This document shows, one piece after another, positions 48,225-56,308 of a stretch of 64,000 bases of DNA (positions are counted from its first letter, which is position 1; the number at the start of each line of letters is the position of its first letter). The notes beneath the pieces are model-generated. The model was not told the DNA's origin. It saw only the letters and a program-made list of their open reading frames with translations, and made no database searches. Both the position numbers and the translations under genes were made by a program. The DNA comes from Paracoccus sp. SMMA_5_TC. Its GTDB lineage: Bacteria > Pseudomonadota > Alphaproteobacteria > Rhodobacterales > Rhodobacteraceae. The stretch is taken from NCBI RefSeq assembly GCF_009696685.2, contig NZ_CP102355.1, positions 2,343,501 to 2,407,500 on the forward strand, in the 5' to 3' direction.

Positions 48225-49277
48225 ATGCCCTCGTTCCGACCGCTTCGCAATCGTCTGCGCCGAATTCTGACACCAAATCACAGCGTGTTCCTGAATCAGG
48301 CAGTCGAGTCCTGGATTGTTGCGCCCGCCGAAACCGTTGCCATCCCGCGCGGGATCTGGTTGACGGACGAGATCGACCGCGTACAGCGCACCGAATTCGG
48401 CGATCTGGCCGACGTGATTGCGCAAATGTCCGGCGATCCCGCCGAACACGTTCCCGCCACCATGGCCTATCGCCTGCGGGACGTCGATCTTGTGGACGGG
48501 GTGCTTCATGCCGAGGGGGGCGAAATGCATCTGCGGGCCCGCAATGGCCGGCGATTGGCCTATCACCGCCCACAGCAGGCAATATCGGGTGCGATGTATG
48601 AAAGCTGGACGGGCAACCGTTGGTTCGGCAACTGGCTGCTGAACGATTGCCTGGCCTATCGCCTTGCCGAGGCGGCGGGAAAGCCCGTCACATCGATGCC
48701 CGTCCGGGGCGGCCATGCCGACCGATACGAGCAATTGTTGCAGGTGACGCCGGAAAGGGTCGCCAACGTGCATTTCGACGAGCTGATCCTCTTTGATGAT
48801 CTGCACAATAACAGCAACCGTCAGGCTCGGGCCCAATACAATCGGGGACTTCTGCTGGCTGGACGCGATCCTAAATCCGTGCCGGGGGTATTCCTTTATC
48901 GCGGTCGCAGCGGCGATGCCCGAATCCTGGAAAATGAGGACGAGATCGCCGAAAGATTCGAAAGCGAGTTCGGTTTCCGCACGCTGTATCTGGACCGCAT
49001 GAGCGCTGACCAGCTTGCCGATGCGATCGGGGGCGCGCGGTTGGCGGTCGGGGTCGAGGGCAGCCAGATGGCCCATGCCGTGCTGGCGATGGCGCCCGGA
49101 TCGACCCTGTTGACGCTTCAGCCTGCAGATCGGGTGACCACCTCGATGAAGTTGCTGACCGATTGCTGGCAGCAGCGTTTTGCAATGGTGATCGGCCAGG
49201 GCCCGGCGACCGGCTACCGAGTCGACTGGGATCGGATCTTGCGCGTGATGGACCTGATCGCGGCCGAAAACCCTTAA
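48225..49277 (+). CDS. GT61-family glycosyltransferase
   Basis: The 350-residue protein matches the DUF563/GT61 pattern seen in Rhodobacterales surface-glycan loci: an N-terminal half with NRWFGNWLLNDCLAYRLAEA, then VFLYRGRSGDARILENEDE (the Arg-x-Gly-Arg loop) and ARLAVGVEGSQMAHAVLAMA, the variant of the family GxHGAxL motif near the donor site. No membrane segment is evident. It probably adds one sugar, possibly colitose, to a lipid-linked or LPS acceptor on the cytoplasmic side. Donor and acceptor cannot be read from sequence. Confidence 0.82.
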   Translation: MPSFRPLRNRLRRILTPNHSVFLNQAVESWIVAPAETVAIPRGIWLTDEIDRVQRTEFGDLADVIAQMSGDPAEHVPATMAYRLRDVDLVDGVLHAEGGEMHLRARNGRRLAYHRPQQAISGAMYESWTGNRWFGNWLLNDCLAYRLAEAAGKPVTSMPVRGGHADRYEQLLQVTPERVANVHFDELILFDDLHNNSNRQARAQYNRGLLLAGRDPKSVPGVFLYRGRSGDARILENEDEIAERFESEFGFRTLYLDRMSADQLADAIGGARLAVGVEGSQMAHAVLAMAPGSTLLTLQPADRVTTSMKLLTDCWQQRFAMVIGQGPATGYRVDWDRILRVMDLIAAENP

Positions 49278-49373
49278 AACCCGTCCTAACAGTCAGGTTG
49301 AGTTTGACCTCCAATGACAGAATATTGGTCGAAACACCCGTTTTGATGCAGAAGTATTTGTCAGTGTATCCAG

Positions 49374-49910
49374 ATGTTTGAAAATCTGCGCGATGATTAC
49401 AGACGACATGGCAGATCGTTGACCGATCCGGCATTCGTGTCGCTGGCGGTTTATCGCTACGGACGCTGGGCGCTGGGTTTGCGTCAACCCGCGCTGAGAT
49501 GGATTGCCAGCAAGCCCTATGCGCTCATGCGGATCTTCATTCTGAACATCACCAAGGTCTGGATCCCGCCGCAGGTGCGCATCGGCAAGGACTTCCACAT
49601 CATCCATGCCGAGGGATCGTTGTCGATCCACCCCGATACGGTCATCGGCGATCGCTGCGGGGTGATGCACAACGTCACCATCGGCACCAACATGCGCCCC
49701 GGCGCCCCCGTCATCGGCGATGATGTCTTTATCGGGGTCAACTCCTGCGTTCTGGGGCCGATCACGATCGGGGACCGCGTTCGCATCGGGGCAAACACGG
49801 CGGTAACGACAAACGTGCCTTCGGATTCGGTGGTGATAGGCTCTCCGGCGAAGATCTATCCAAGTCTGCCGATCTTTGCGGCACGAAAGAAGGACGTCGG
49901 CGATGCCTGA
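49374..49910 (+). CDS. hexapeptide-repeat acyltransferase (serine-acetyltransferase-like)
   Basis: The 178-residue protein has a helical N-terminus (FENLRDDYRRHG, then AVYRYGRW) as in small CysE-like proteins. A left-handed beta-helix of hexapeptide repeats follows (IHPDTVIGDRCGVMHNVTIG, IGDDVFIGVNSCVLGPITIG, VIGSPAKIYPS). His residues within the coil suit acetyl-CoA-dependent O- or N-acetylation. Proteins of this size in polysaccharide loci usually acetylate sugars rather than serine. The gap before it (49278-49373) is more AT-rich than its surroundings and may hold a promoter. The 3' end overlaps the ligase gene by 8 bases. Confidence 0.82.
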   Translation: MFENLRDDYRRHGRSLTDPAFVSLAVYRYGRWALGLRQPALRWIASKPYALMRIFILNITKVWIPPQVRIGKDFHIIHAEGSLSIHPDTVIGDRCGVMHNVTIGTNMRPGAPVIGDDVFIGVNSCVLGPITIGDRVRIGANTAVTTNVPSDSVVIGSPAKIYPSLPIFAARKKDVGDA

Positions 49911-51480
49911 TGATTTCGACCGCTGCATGTGGAGCCTTCTGTCCGACAACCTGCCGGGGAATGCGACCAAATCCGCGGCCGAGGACGCCGACCGCAGCGT
50001 GACCTACGCCGAACTGGCGGCGCTGTCGGGTCAAGTGTGCGACTGGCTGCGGCGGCGGGGCGTGCGGCCGGGCGATCGGGTCATCGTGCATTTGCGCAAG
50101 AGCATCGACGAAGTGGCCGCGATGTTCGGCATCTGGAAGGCCGGGGCGGTCGCAGTCAATGTCAATATCCGGTGGACAGCGGCGCAATTGGCCTATGTCG
50201 CCCGCGACTGCCGCGCCCGGGCCGTCATCCTGCCGCAGGCGGCACTGAGCGGACTGGTCGGCGACAACGCCCTTGCCGACGGCACCGCCTATCTGGTTCA
50301 CGGCAAGACCGCGGGTCTTGCCCAGGGCGCAGACCCGTGGTCTGCCTTGCCGGCCGACAGCGGCTCTGCGCCCGACGAATGCGACCCCCGATCCCTGGCC
50401 ATGATCATCTATACCTCGGGCTCGACCGGCGCGCCCAAGGGGGTGATGCTCAGCCATCGCAATATTCGCGTGGGGGCCATATCGGTCGCGAGCTATCTGG
50501 GTCTGGGGGCCGATGACCGGCTGCTTTCCGTGCTGCCCTACAGCTTCGATGCCGGGTTGAACCAGCTCACGACGATGATGCTGACCGGTGGCACGGTGGT
50601 GCATCAGCCACTGACCATGCCGGCCGAGATCCTGCGCATGGCGCGTGACAAGGCTGTCACGGGCATCGCAGGCGTGCCACCTTTGTGGAATCAGATCGTG
50701 CGGGTGCTGGCAGATCGACCCATGGCCCTGCCAGCGCTGCGTCGGATCACCAACACCGGCGGCAAGATACCCCCGAATATCCTCGAACTGCTGCCGCAGG
50801 TCTTTCCGGATGTGAATATCTACCTGATGTATGGCCTGACCGAGGCATTCCGCTCGACATATCTGCAACCCGATCGTTTTGCACGCAAGATGGGGTCGAT
50901 CGGACAGCAGATCCCGAATGCACAGGTGTTCGTTGTCAAGCATGGCCAAGGGATTGCGGGCCCCGGCGAACAGGGCGAGCTGGTCCACGCCGGACCGCTT
51001 GTCAGCATGGGCTATTGGGAAAAGCCTGATATCACCGCGCAGAAGATCCGTCCCTGCCCCGAGCTTGCGCATCTGATCGGGGACGAGCCGGTCGTCTATT
51101 CGGGCGATCTGGTCCGGGTGGACGAGGACGGCGATCTGTGGTTCGTGAGCCGCATGGACGAGATGATCAAGACCCTGGGCTTTCGCCTTTCCCCGACCGA
51201 GGTCGAGGATGCGATTTCCCAAAGCGGCATGGTCGCCGATGTGGTCGCCTATGGTGTCGACGACCCCGAACTGGGTCAGGCCGTGCATGTGGCGGTCAGT
51301 TACCTGCCGCACGGGAATGCTTCGGCGCTGGCGACCCACTGCTTGCGGGTGATGCCGCACTACATGCGGCCGCAGCACTATTTCACCTGGGACGGAGCGA
51401 TGCCTCGCACCGCCAGCGGCAAGCTTGATCGTCCCGCCATCATCTCGACCGCCAAGGCGGCCACCCCGCAGATTGCATGA
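49903..51480 (+). CDS. AMP-forming acyl/aminoacyl ligase, carrier-protein loading
   Basis: This 525-residue ANL-superfamily adenylating enzyme has IIYTSGSTGAPKGVMLSHRN (P-loop), RRITNTGGKIPPNI, YLMYGLTEAFRSTYL, VYSGDLVRVDEDGDLWFVSR (hinge Asp) and RTASGKLDRP with the catalytic Lys near the C-terminus. It resembles the AMP-forming ligases of exosortase-A/PEP-CTERM type EPS loci. Next to a stand-alone carrier protein it most likely adenylates a carboxylic or amino acid and loads it onto the ACP phosphopantetheine. The substrate is unknown. The ATG at 49903 overlaps the acyltransferase stop, and AAGGACG lies upstream. Confidence 0.88.
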   Translation: MPDDFDRCMWSLLSDNLPGNATKSAAEDADRSVTYAELAALSGQVCDWLRRRGVRPGDRVIVHLRKSIDEVAAMFGIWKAGAVAVNVNIRWTAAQLAYVARDCRARAVILPQAALSGLVGDNALADGTAYLVHGKTAGLAQGADPWSALPADSGSAPDECDPRSLAMIIYTSGSTGAPKGVMLSHRNIRVGAISVASYLGLGADDRLLSVLPYSFDAGLNQLTTMMLTGGTVVHQPLTMPAEILRMARDKAVTGIAGVPPLWNQIVRVLADRPMALPALRRITNTGGKIPPNILELLPQVFPDVNIYLMYGLTEAFRSTYLQPDRFARKMGSIGQQIPNAQVFVVKHGQGIAGPGEQGELVHAGPLVSMGYWEKPDITAQKIRPCPELAHLIGDEPVVYSGDLVRVDEDGDLWFVSRMDEMIKTLGFRLSPTEVEDAISQSGMVADVVAYGVDDPELGQAVHVAVSYLPHGNASALATHCLRVMPHYMRPQHYFTWDGAMPRTASGKLDRPAIISTAKAATPQIA

Positions 51481-51493
51481 AAGGCACAAGCCG

Positions 51494-51730
51494 ATGAGCC
51501 TGAACCCGGAAAACCTGATCGCCTACATCCGGCGCGAACTGAACATAGACATGCCGATCGATGGGGACAGTGAACTGTTTTCCAGCGGCATGCTGGATTC
51601 GGTCGCGATGGTCGGGCTGATTTCCTTTGTCGAAGAACATGCGGGCATCCGGGTCCAGCCTGGAGACGTGACCCTGGACAATTTCGATACCGTGAACGCC
51701 ATTCTGGCCTATGTTGACTCCCTTGGCTGA
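51494..51730 (+). CDS. acyl carrier protein (stand-alone)
   Basis: This 78-residue four-helix carrier protein has GMLDSVAMVGLISFVEEHAG; Ser36 in the DSV motif is the phosphopantetheine attachment site. It is acidic, like other ACPs, and is not the fatty-acid AcpP (DSLD motif absent). It starts 13 bases after the ligase stop and overlaps the decarboxylase gene by 20 bases, so all three are translationally linked. It should carry the acyl or aminoacyl group made by the ligase. Confidence 0.92.
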   Translation: MSLNPENLIAYIRRELNIDMPIDGDSELFSSGMLDSVAMVGLISFVEEHAGIRVQPGDVTLDNFDTVNAILAYVDSLG

Positions 51731-52952
51731 GCCCTCTCTGGATCGGGTTCTGACCCAAGCGGCCACGCAGTTCGGCACACCCGCATATGTCTATTGCGCC
51801 GACACGATGGCGCAACGGCTGGCCGATCTGCGTGCGCATTTCAGCCGTTGGTTCAAGATAAGCTTTGCGGTGAAAAGCAACCCGAACCCCGGCGTTCTGG
51901 GGTGGATGCTCGGCCGTGTCGATAGCCTTGACATTTCCTCGGGTGGTGAGTTCGCTCTTGCACGGCAGGCGGGCTGGCCGGCCGACCGCATCAGCTTTAC
52001 CGGACCGGCCAAGCGCGAGGCAGAGTTGCGCGCCGTCATTCAGGGCGGGATAGGCGAGCTGGTCGTGGAAAGCCTGCGCGAGGCGCGACTGGCCGATCAG
52101 ATCGCTGCCGAATGCAACCGAGTCCAGGAAATCATGGTGCGCCTGGCCCCGGATCGGGTGCCGCGGGGGTTTGGCGACCAGATGGCCGGCCGGCCCAGCG
52201 CCTTCGGCATCGACATCGAGGATGCGGCCGAGGTTCTGCCCCAGATAGCCGCATTGCCGCATCTGCGCATCATCGGCCTGCACATCTATTCGGGCACGCA
52301 ATGTCTGAAGCCCGAAGCCATCTGCGAGAACTGGCGGATCTTCATGCGGGTGTTCCGCGATACCTGCGCGACAATGGGGCTGAAGCCGCGCAGGCTGATT
52401 TTCGGTGCCGGACTGGGCATCCCCTATCATCCCGGCGACACTGCGCTGGATCTGGCGGCAATCGCCGCCGATATCGGCCCGGATCTTGATGCGTTTTGCG
52501 CCGATGCTGGCTTTGCCGACTGTCAGTTGGTGCTGGAACTGGGCCGCTATCTGGTCGGCCCGGCGGGCTGGTTCCTGACGCGGGTTCTGTCGGTCAAGCA
52601 ATCGCGCGGCACCCGAATGGCCATTTGCGACGGGGGCCTCAACGCCAATCTGGCCGCCTCGGGGAATTTCGGTATGGTTCTGCGGCGCAACTATGTCATG
52701 CATCGCATCGACCAAGGCGACAACGCGGCGCGCGCCGAGGAAAAGACCGACATCTGCGGCCCGCTCTGCACCTCTATCGACAAGCTGGGCAGTGGCGTGT
52801 TGCTGCCGCGTCTGGACGAAGGCGACCTTCTGGCGATCCACGCTTGTGGGGCTTATGGACCGACAGCCAGCCCGGTCCACTTCATCAGCCATCCCATGCC
52901 GCGCGAAATTCTGGTCGAGAACGGCGAACTGCGGGAGATCACGCGCCTGTAG
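51711..52952 (+). CDS. PLP-dependent group IV decarboxylase acting on carrier-bound or free amino acid
   Basis: The 413-residue protein has the alanine-racemase/group IV decarboxylase fold. SFAVKSNPNPGVL holds the Schiff-base Lys55. LDISSGGEFALARQAGWP, IIGLHIYSGTQ (His191), LELGRYLVGPAG (PLP phosphate region) and CGPLCTSIDKLG (Cys353 and Asp357, substrate site) are all present. Relatives include diaminopimelate, ornithine and lysine decarboxylases, and BtrK of butirosin synthesis, which decarboxylates glutamate attached to the carrier BtrI. The tight ligase-ACP-decarboxylase arrangement favours a carrier-bound substrate. A role in lysine biosynthesis is unlikely given the context. It is the last gene of the cluster. 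Confidence 0.87.
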   Translation: MLTPLAEPSLDRVLTQAATQFGTPAYVYCADTMAQRLADLRAHFSRWFKISFAVKSNPNPGVLGWMLGRVDSLDISSGGEFALARQAGWPADRISFTGPAKREAELRAVIQGGIGELVVESLREARLADQIAAECNRVQEIMVRLAPDRVPRGFGDQMAGRPSAFGIDIEDAAEVLPQIAALPHLRIIGLHIYSGTQCLKPEAICENWRIFMRVFRDTCATMGLKPRRLIFGAGLGIPYHPGDTALDLAAIAADIGPDLDAFCADAGFADCQLVLELGRYLVGPAGWFLTRVLSVKQSRGTRMAICDGGLNANLAASGNFGMVLRRNYVMHRIDQGDNAARAEEKTDICGPLCTSIDKLGSGVLLPRLDEGDLLAIHACGAYGPTASPVHFISHPMPREILVENGELREITRL

Positions 52953-53090
52953 CCCCGAACAGGGGACACGCTCGCAGCAGATAAAATCTTCATGAGCGGA
53001 CAGAAAATCGTGGTTTTTCCCTCAGGAACGATTGTGATTGGCGCGACCACCCGTCTATGATCGAGCACATTCCAATCGAAAAGGGTGCCG

Positions 53091-55964
53091 ATGGTCGAAC
53101 AGAACCTGTTGCTGTTACTTGTTCTGGCACCATTCGGCGCAGCCGCGCTGGCCGCCACACTTTCGATCCGCGCCCGCAATGCCGAAGCGATCCTTTCCGG
53201 CGTCACCATGCTGGTGATGCTGGCGATCCTCGGTTGGCTTTACCCGGCGGTCGCTGATTCGGGCCGTATTCACGCCCGGATGAACTGGGTCCCCTCTCTG
53301 GGGCTTGATCTGAACTTTCGCATGGACGGCTTTGCCTGGTTGTTCATGGTGCTGGTCGCCGGCATCGGGCTGCTGGTGACGATCTATGCCCGCTACTACA
53401 TGTCGCCCGAGGATTCCGCGCCCCGGCTGTATTCATGCCTGCTGGCTTTCGCGGGGGCGATGGCAGGGGTGATCCTGTCAGGCAATATCCTGATGATGGT
53501 GATCTTCTGGGAGATTACCAGCCTCGCCTCATTTCTGCTGATCGGTTACTGGTATCATCGTCAGGATGCGCGTGACGGCGCAAGGATGGCGCTGATCGTG
53601 ACCGCCGGCGGGGGGCTGTGCCTGCTGCTGGCCATGGTGCTGCTGGGACAGGTGGCGGGCAGTTACGACCTGGACAAGGTGCTGCAGGCCGGGCCACAGG
53701 TTCGCGCACATCCGCTGTATGCAATCATCCTGGGCTTGTTCCTGCTGGGGGCATTCACCAAATCGGCGCAGGTTCCGTTTCATTTCTGGCTACCCAATGC
53801 CATGGCCGCCCCGACCCCGGTTTCGGCCTATCTGCATTCGGCCACAATGGTGAAGGCCGGGGTATTCCTGTTGCTGCGCTTTCACCCGGTGCTGGGCGAA
53901 ACCGACCTGTGGTTCCAGATCGTCACCGGATTCGGCCTGGCCACGCTGGTCATTGGTGCCTTTGTCGCCATATTCTGCCACGATCTCAAAAGCCTTCTGG
54001 CCTATTCGACCATCAGCCACCTGGGTCTGATCACGGCACTGATCGGCATCGGCAGCCCGCTTGCGCTGGTTGCGGCGATATTTCACATCGTCAACCATGC
54101 CGTGTTCAAGGCATCGCTGTTCATGGCCGCCGGCATCATCGATCATGAAACCGGCACCCGCGACATGCGCCGCCTGTCGGGTCTGGCGCGATCGATGCCG
54201 GTCACCGCGGCCCTGGCGATGATTGCATCGGCGGCGATGGCCGGGGTGCCGCTGCTGAACGGTTTCCTGTCCAAGGAGATGTTCTTCGAGGCGACTTACG
54301 TCTGGAACAATGGCAGTCCGCTGGACAATGTCGCCCCCTATATCGCCGTGCTGGCCGGTGCGTTCAGCGCCGCCTATTCGCTGCGCTTCATCGTGACGGT
54401 GTTTTTCGGCCCACCGGCGCAAGACTTGCCGCAGACCCCGCACGAGCCGCCGATGCTGATGCGCCTGCCGGTGGCGGTCCTGGTGACGATCTGCCTGGCG
54501 GTCGGCATCTTTCCCCAAAAGGTGCTGGGCCCATGGCTGGCCACCGCCAGCCTGGCGGTTGTGGGAACCTCGCTGCCGACCTACAGCATCAAGCTGTGGC
54601 ATGGCGTCACCCCGGCCCTGATCATGAGCCTGATCGCCATGAGCATCGGGGCGCTGATCTATCTTTTGCCCCGTCGCCTGATCGACAGCGGGGCCGAAGG
54701 CTTTCGCCTGCTGCGCGTGATCGACGTGGCCCGAGGCTTCGAGTGGTCGCTGCACCTGCTGACGCAGCGGCTGCCGGTGGCGTTCATGGGCCTGTTCCAG
54801 GCCAACGGCTTGCAGGCACAGATGCGGGCGATCGTGCTGCTGGCATTGGCCTCGGCCTGGTTCGTGCTGGCGGTGCTGGAATGGAACGTGCCGCTGCCCA
54901 GGATTGCCGCCTCGGAAGCCGTGTTTGCGCTGCTGTGGGTGGTCGGCGGCATCTGCGCCATAGGCGCGGCCTGGCAGGCCAAATATCACCGCTTTGCCGC
55001 GCTGGTGCTGATGGGGGGCGCCGGTCTGGTGACCTGCGCCACATTCGTCTGGCTGTCCGCGCCCGACCTTGCCGTGACCCAGCTGTTGGTCGAGATCGCC
55101 ACCACGACCCTGCTGCTGCTGGGTCTGCGCTGGTTGCCCAAGCGTGACGACACCATTCCCGGTGACGGGGATCTGGCCGCGCGCTATCGCCGGTTTCGCG
55201 ACCTGCTGATCGCGGTTGCCTGTGGGGCGGGTATGACAGCGCTGGCGCTGGCGGTGTTGCTGACACCGCCGGGCCCATCGGTGGGCGACTGGTTCCTGCG
55301 CAATGCCTATGTCGAGGGCGGCGGCACCAATGTCGTCAACGTCATTCTGGTTGATTTCCGTGCCTTTGACACCTTCGGCGAAATCACCGTGCTGGCGGTG
55401 GTGGGGCTGACGGTCTATGCGCTGCTGCGCCGCTTTCGCCCCGCCCCCGAAAGCGTGGCCCGCCCGCGCCCGCAGCAGGATGCCGAGGAACAGGGGTTGG
55501 CCAGTTACCTGTTCGTTCCGGCCGTGCTGATGCAATGGATGTTTGCCCCGATCATCACCTTGTCGGCCTATCTGTTCTTTCGCGGCCATGATCTGCCGGG
55601 CGGCGGCTTTGCAGCTGGCGTCACCCTGGCAATCGGCCTGCTGCTGCAATATGTGGCCGCAAATGTTCGCTGGGTCGAGGCGCGGCTGACCATTCTGCCG
55701 GTGCGGTGGATGGCAGTGGGGCTGACCACTGCGGCGGTGGTCGGGATGGGATCCTGGCTTTTCGGCTATCCATTCCTCAGCGCGCATGCGCAATACCTGC
55801 AGCTGCCGCTGCTGGGCAAGGTGCCGTTTTCGACGGCGATGCTGTTCGACCTGGGTGTGTTTGCGCTGGTGCTGGGGGCGATCGTCCTGATGCTGGTGGC
55901 GATCGCGCATCAGTCGCTGCGCGTCTCCCCCCGACCAGCCAACCCTGAACACGAGGAGGCGTGA
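53091..55964 (+). CDS. mrpA: Mrp/Pha-type cation-proton antiporter, fused subunits A and B
   Basis: The 957-residue polytopic protein is a NuoL-like subunit A, with KSAQVPFHFWLPNAMAAPTP, AYLHSATMVKAGVFLLLRFH and FCHDLKSLLAYSTISHLGLI. A DUF4040 segment follows (residues about 600-690, WLSAPDLAVTQLLVEIATTT), and then a C-terminal MnhB domain (from about residue 805, with LSAYLFFRGHDLPGGGFAAG). This is the AB fusion of group 2 Mrp operons such as Pha in Sinorhizobium. The seven-part complex exchanges Na+ or K+ for H+ in pH and salt homeostasis. The ATG at 53091 follows AAAAGGG; its stop overlaps mrpC (TGATG). Confidence 0.96.
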   Translation: MVEQNLLLLLVLAPFGAAALAATLSIRARNAEAILSGVTMLVMLAILGWLYPAVADSGRIHARMNWVPSLGLDLNFRMDGFAWLFMVLVAGIGLLVTIYARYYMSPEDSAPRLYSCLLAFAGAMAGVILSGNILMMVIFWEITSLASFLLIGYWYHRQDARDGARMALIVTAGGGLCLLLAMVLLGQVAGSYDLDKVLQAGPQVRAHPLYAIILGLFLLGAFTKSAQVPFHFWLPNAMAAPTPVSAYLHSATMVKAGVFLLLRFHPVLGETDLWFQIVTGFGLATLVIGAFVAIFCHDLKSLLAYSTISHLGLITALIGIGSPLALVAAIFHIVNHAVFKASLFMAAGIIDHETGTRDMRRLSGLARSMPVTAALAMIASAAMAGVPLLNGFLSKEMFFEATYVWNNGSPLDNVAPYIAVLAGAFSAAYSLRFIVTVFFGPPAQDLPQTPHEPPMLMRLPVAVLVTICLAVGIFPQKVLGPWLATASLAVVGTSLPTYSIKLWHGVTPALIMSLIAMSIGALIYLLPRRLIDSGAEGFRLLRVIDVARGFEWSLHLLTQRLPVAFMGLFQANGLQAQMRAIVLLALASAWFVLAVLEWNVPLPRIAASEAVFALLWVVGGICAIGAAWQAKYHRFAALVLMGGAGLVTCATFVWLSAPDLAVTQLLVEIATTTLLLLGLRWLPKRDDTIPGDGDLAARYRRFRDLLIAVACGAGMTALALAVLLTPPGPSVGDWFLRNAYVEGGGTNVVNVILVDFRAFDTFGEITVLAVVGLTVYALLRRFRPAPESVARPRPQQDAEEQGLASYLFVPAVLMQWMFAPIITLSAYLFFRGHDLPGGGFAAGVTLAIGLLLQYVAANVRWVEARLTILPVRWMAVGLTTAAVVGMGSWLFGYPFLSAHAQYLQLPLLGKVPFSTAMLFDLGVFALVLGAIVLMLVAIAHQSLRVSPRPANPEHEEA

Positions 55965-56308
55965 TGGAACTGATCCTGGCCCTGGCCATCGGCGTCATGA
56001 CCGGATCGGGGGTCTGGCTGCTGCTGCGGCCGCGATCCTATCAGGTGATCGTGGGCCTGTGTCTGCTCGCCTATGGCGTCAACCTGTTCATCTTTGCGAT
56101 GGGGCGGCTTTACGTCGGCGCCGCACCGATCATGCCCAAGGGCGGCTTTGTCGATCCGACCGCCTATGCCGATCCGCTGCCGCAGGCGCTGGTGTTGACC
56201 GCAATCGTCATCAGCTTTGCCACCACCGCGCTGTTTCTGGTGGTCATGATCGCCGCGCGCGGCGCGACGGGCACCGACCATGTGGACGGCAAGGAGCGCA
56301 AGCCATGA
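55964..56308 (+). CDS. mrpC: Mrp antiporter subunit C (NuoK-like)
   Basis: This 114-residue protein has three membrane helices and the MnhC/NuoK pattern: SYQVIVGLCLLAYGVNLFIF and DPLPQALVLTAIVISFATTA. The conserved Glu of NuoK is absent here, as usual in MrpC. The ATG at 55964 (with GAGGAGG upstream) shares a base with the mrpA stop, and its own stop overlaps mrpD (ATGA). Confidence 0.95.
   Translation: MELILALAIGVMTGSGVWLLLRPRSYQVIVGLCLLAYGVNLFIFAMGRLYVGAAPIMPKGGFVDPTAYADPLPQALVLTAIVISFATTALFLVVMIAARGATGTDHVDGKERKP

Noticed and set aside
49762..51489. A 575-codon minus-strand frame inside the AMP-forming ligase gene
   Set aside because: It is an antisense shadow rich in Arg, His and Gln, lacking any domain.
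52992..53060. A 22-codon open frame between the decarboxylase and mrpA genes
   Set aside because: It is too short to judge, and no good ribosome-binding site or conserved feature is visible. The 138-base gap more likely holds the mrp promoter.
53790..55952. A 720-codon minus-strand frame within mrpA
   Set aside because: Its His/Gln/Arg-rich composition is the typical antisense shadow of a hydrophobic membrane gene, with no recognisable domain.
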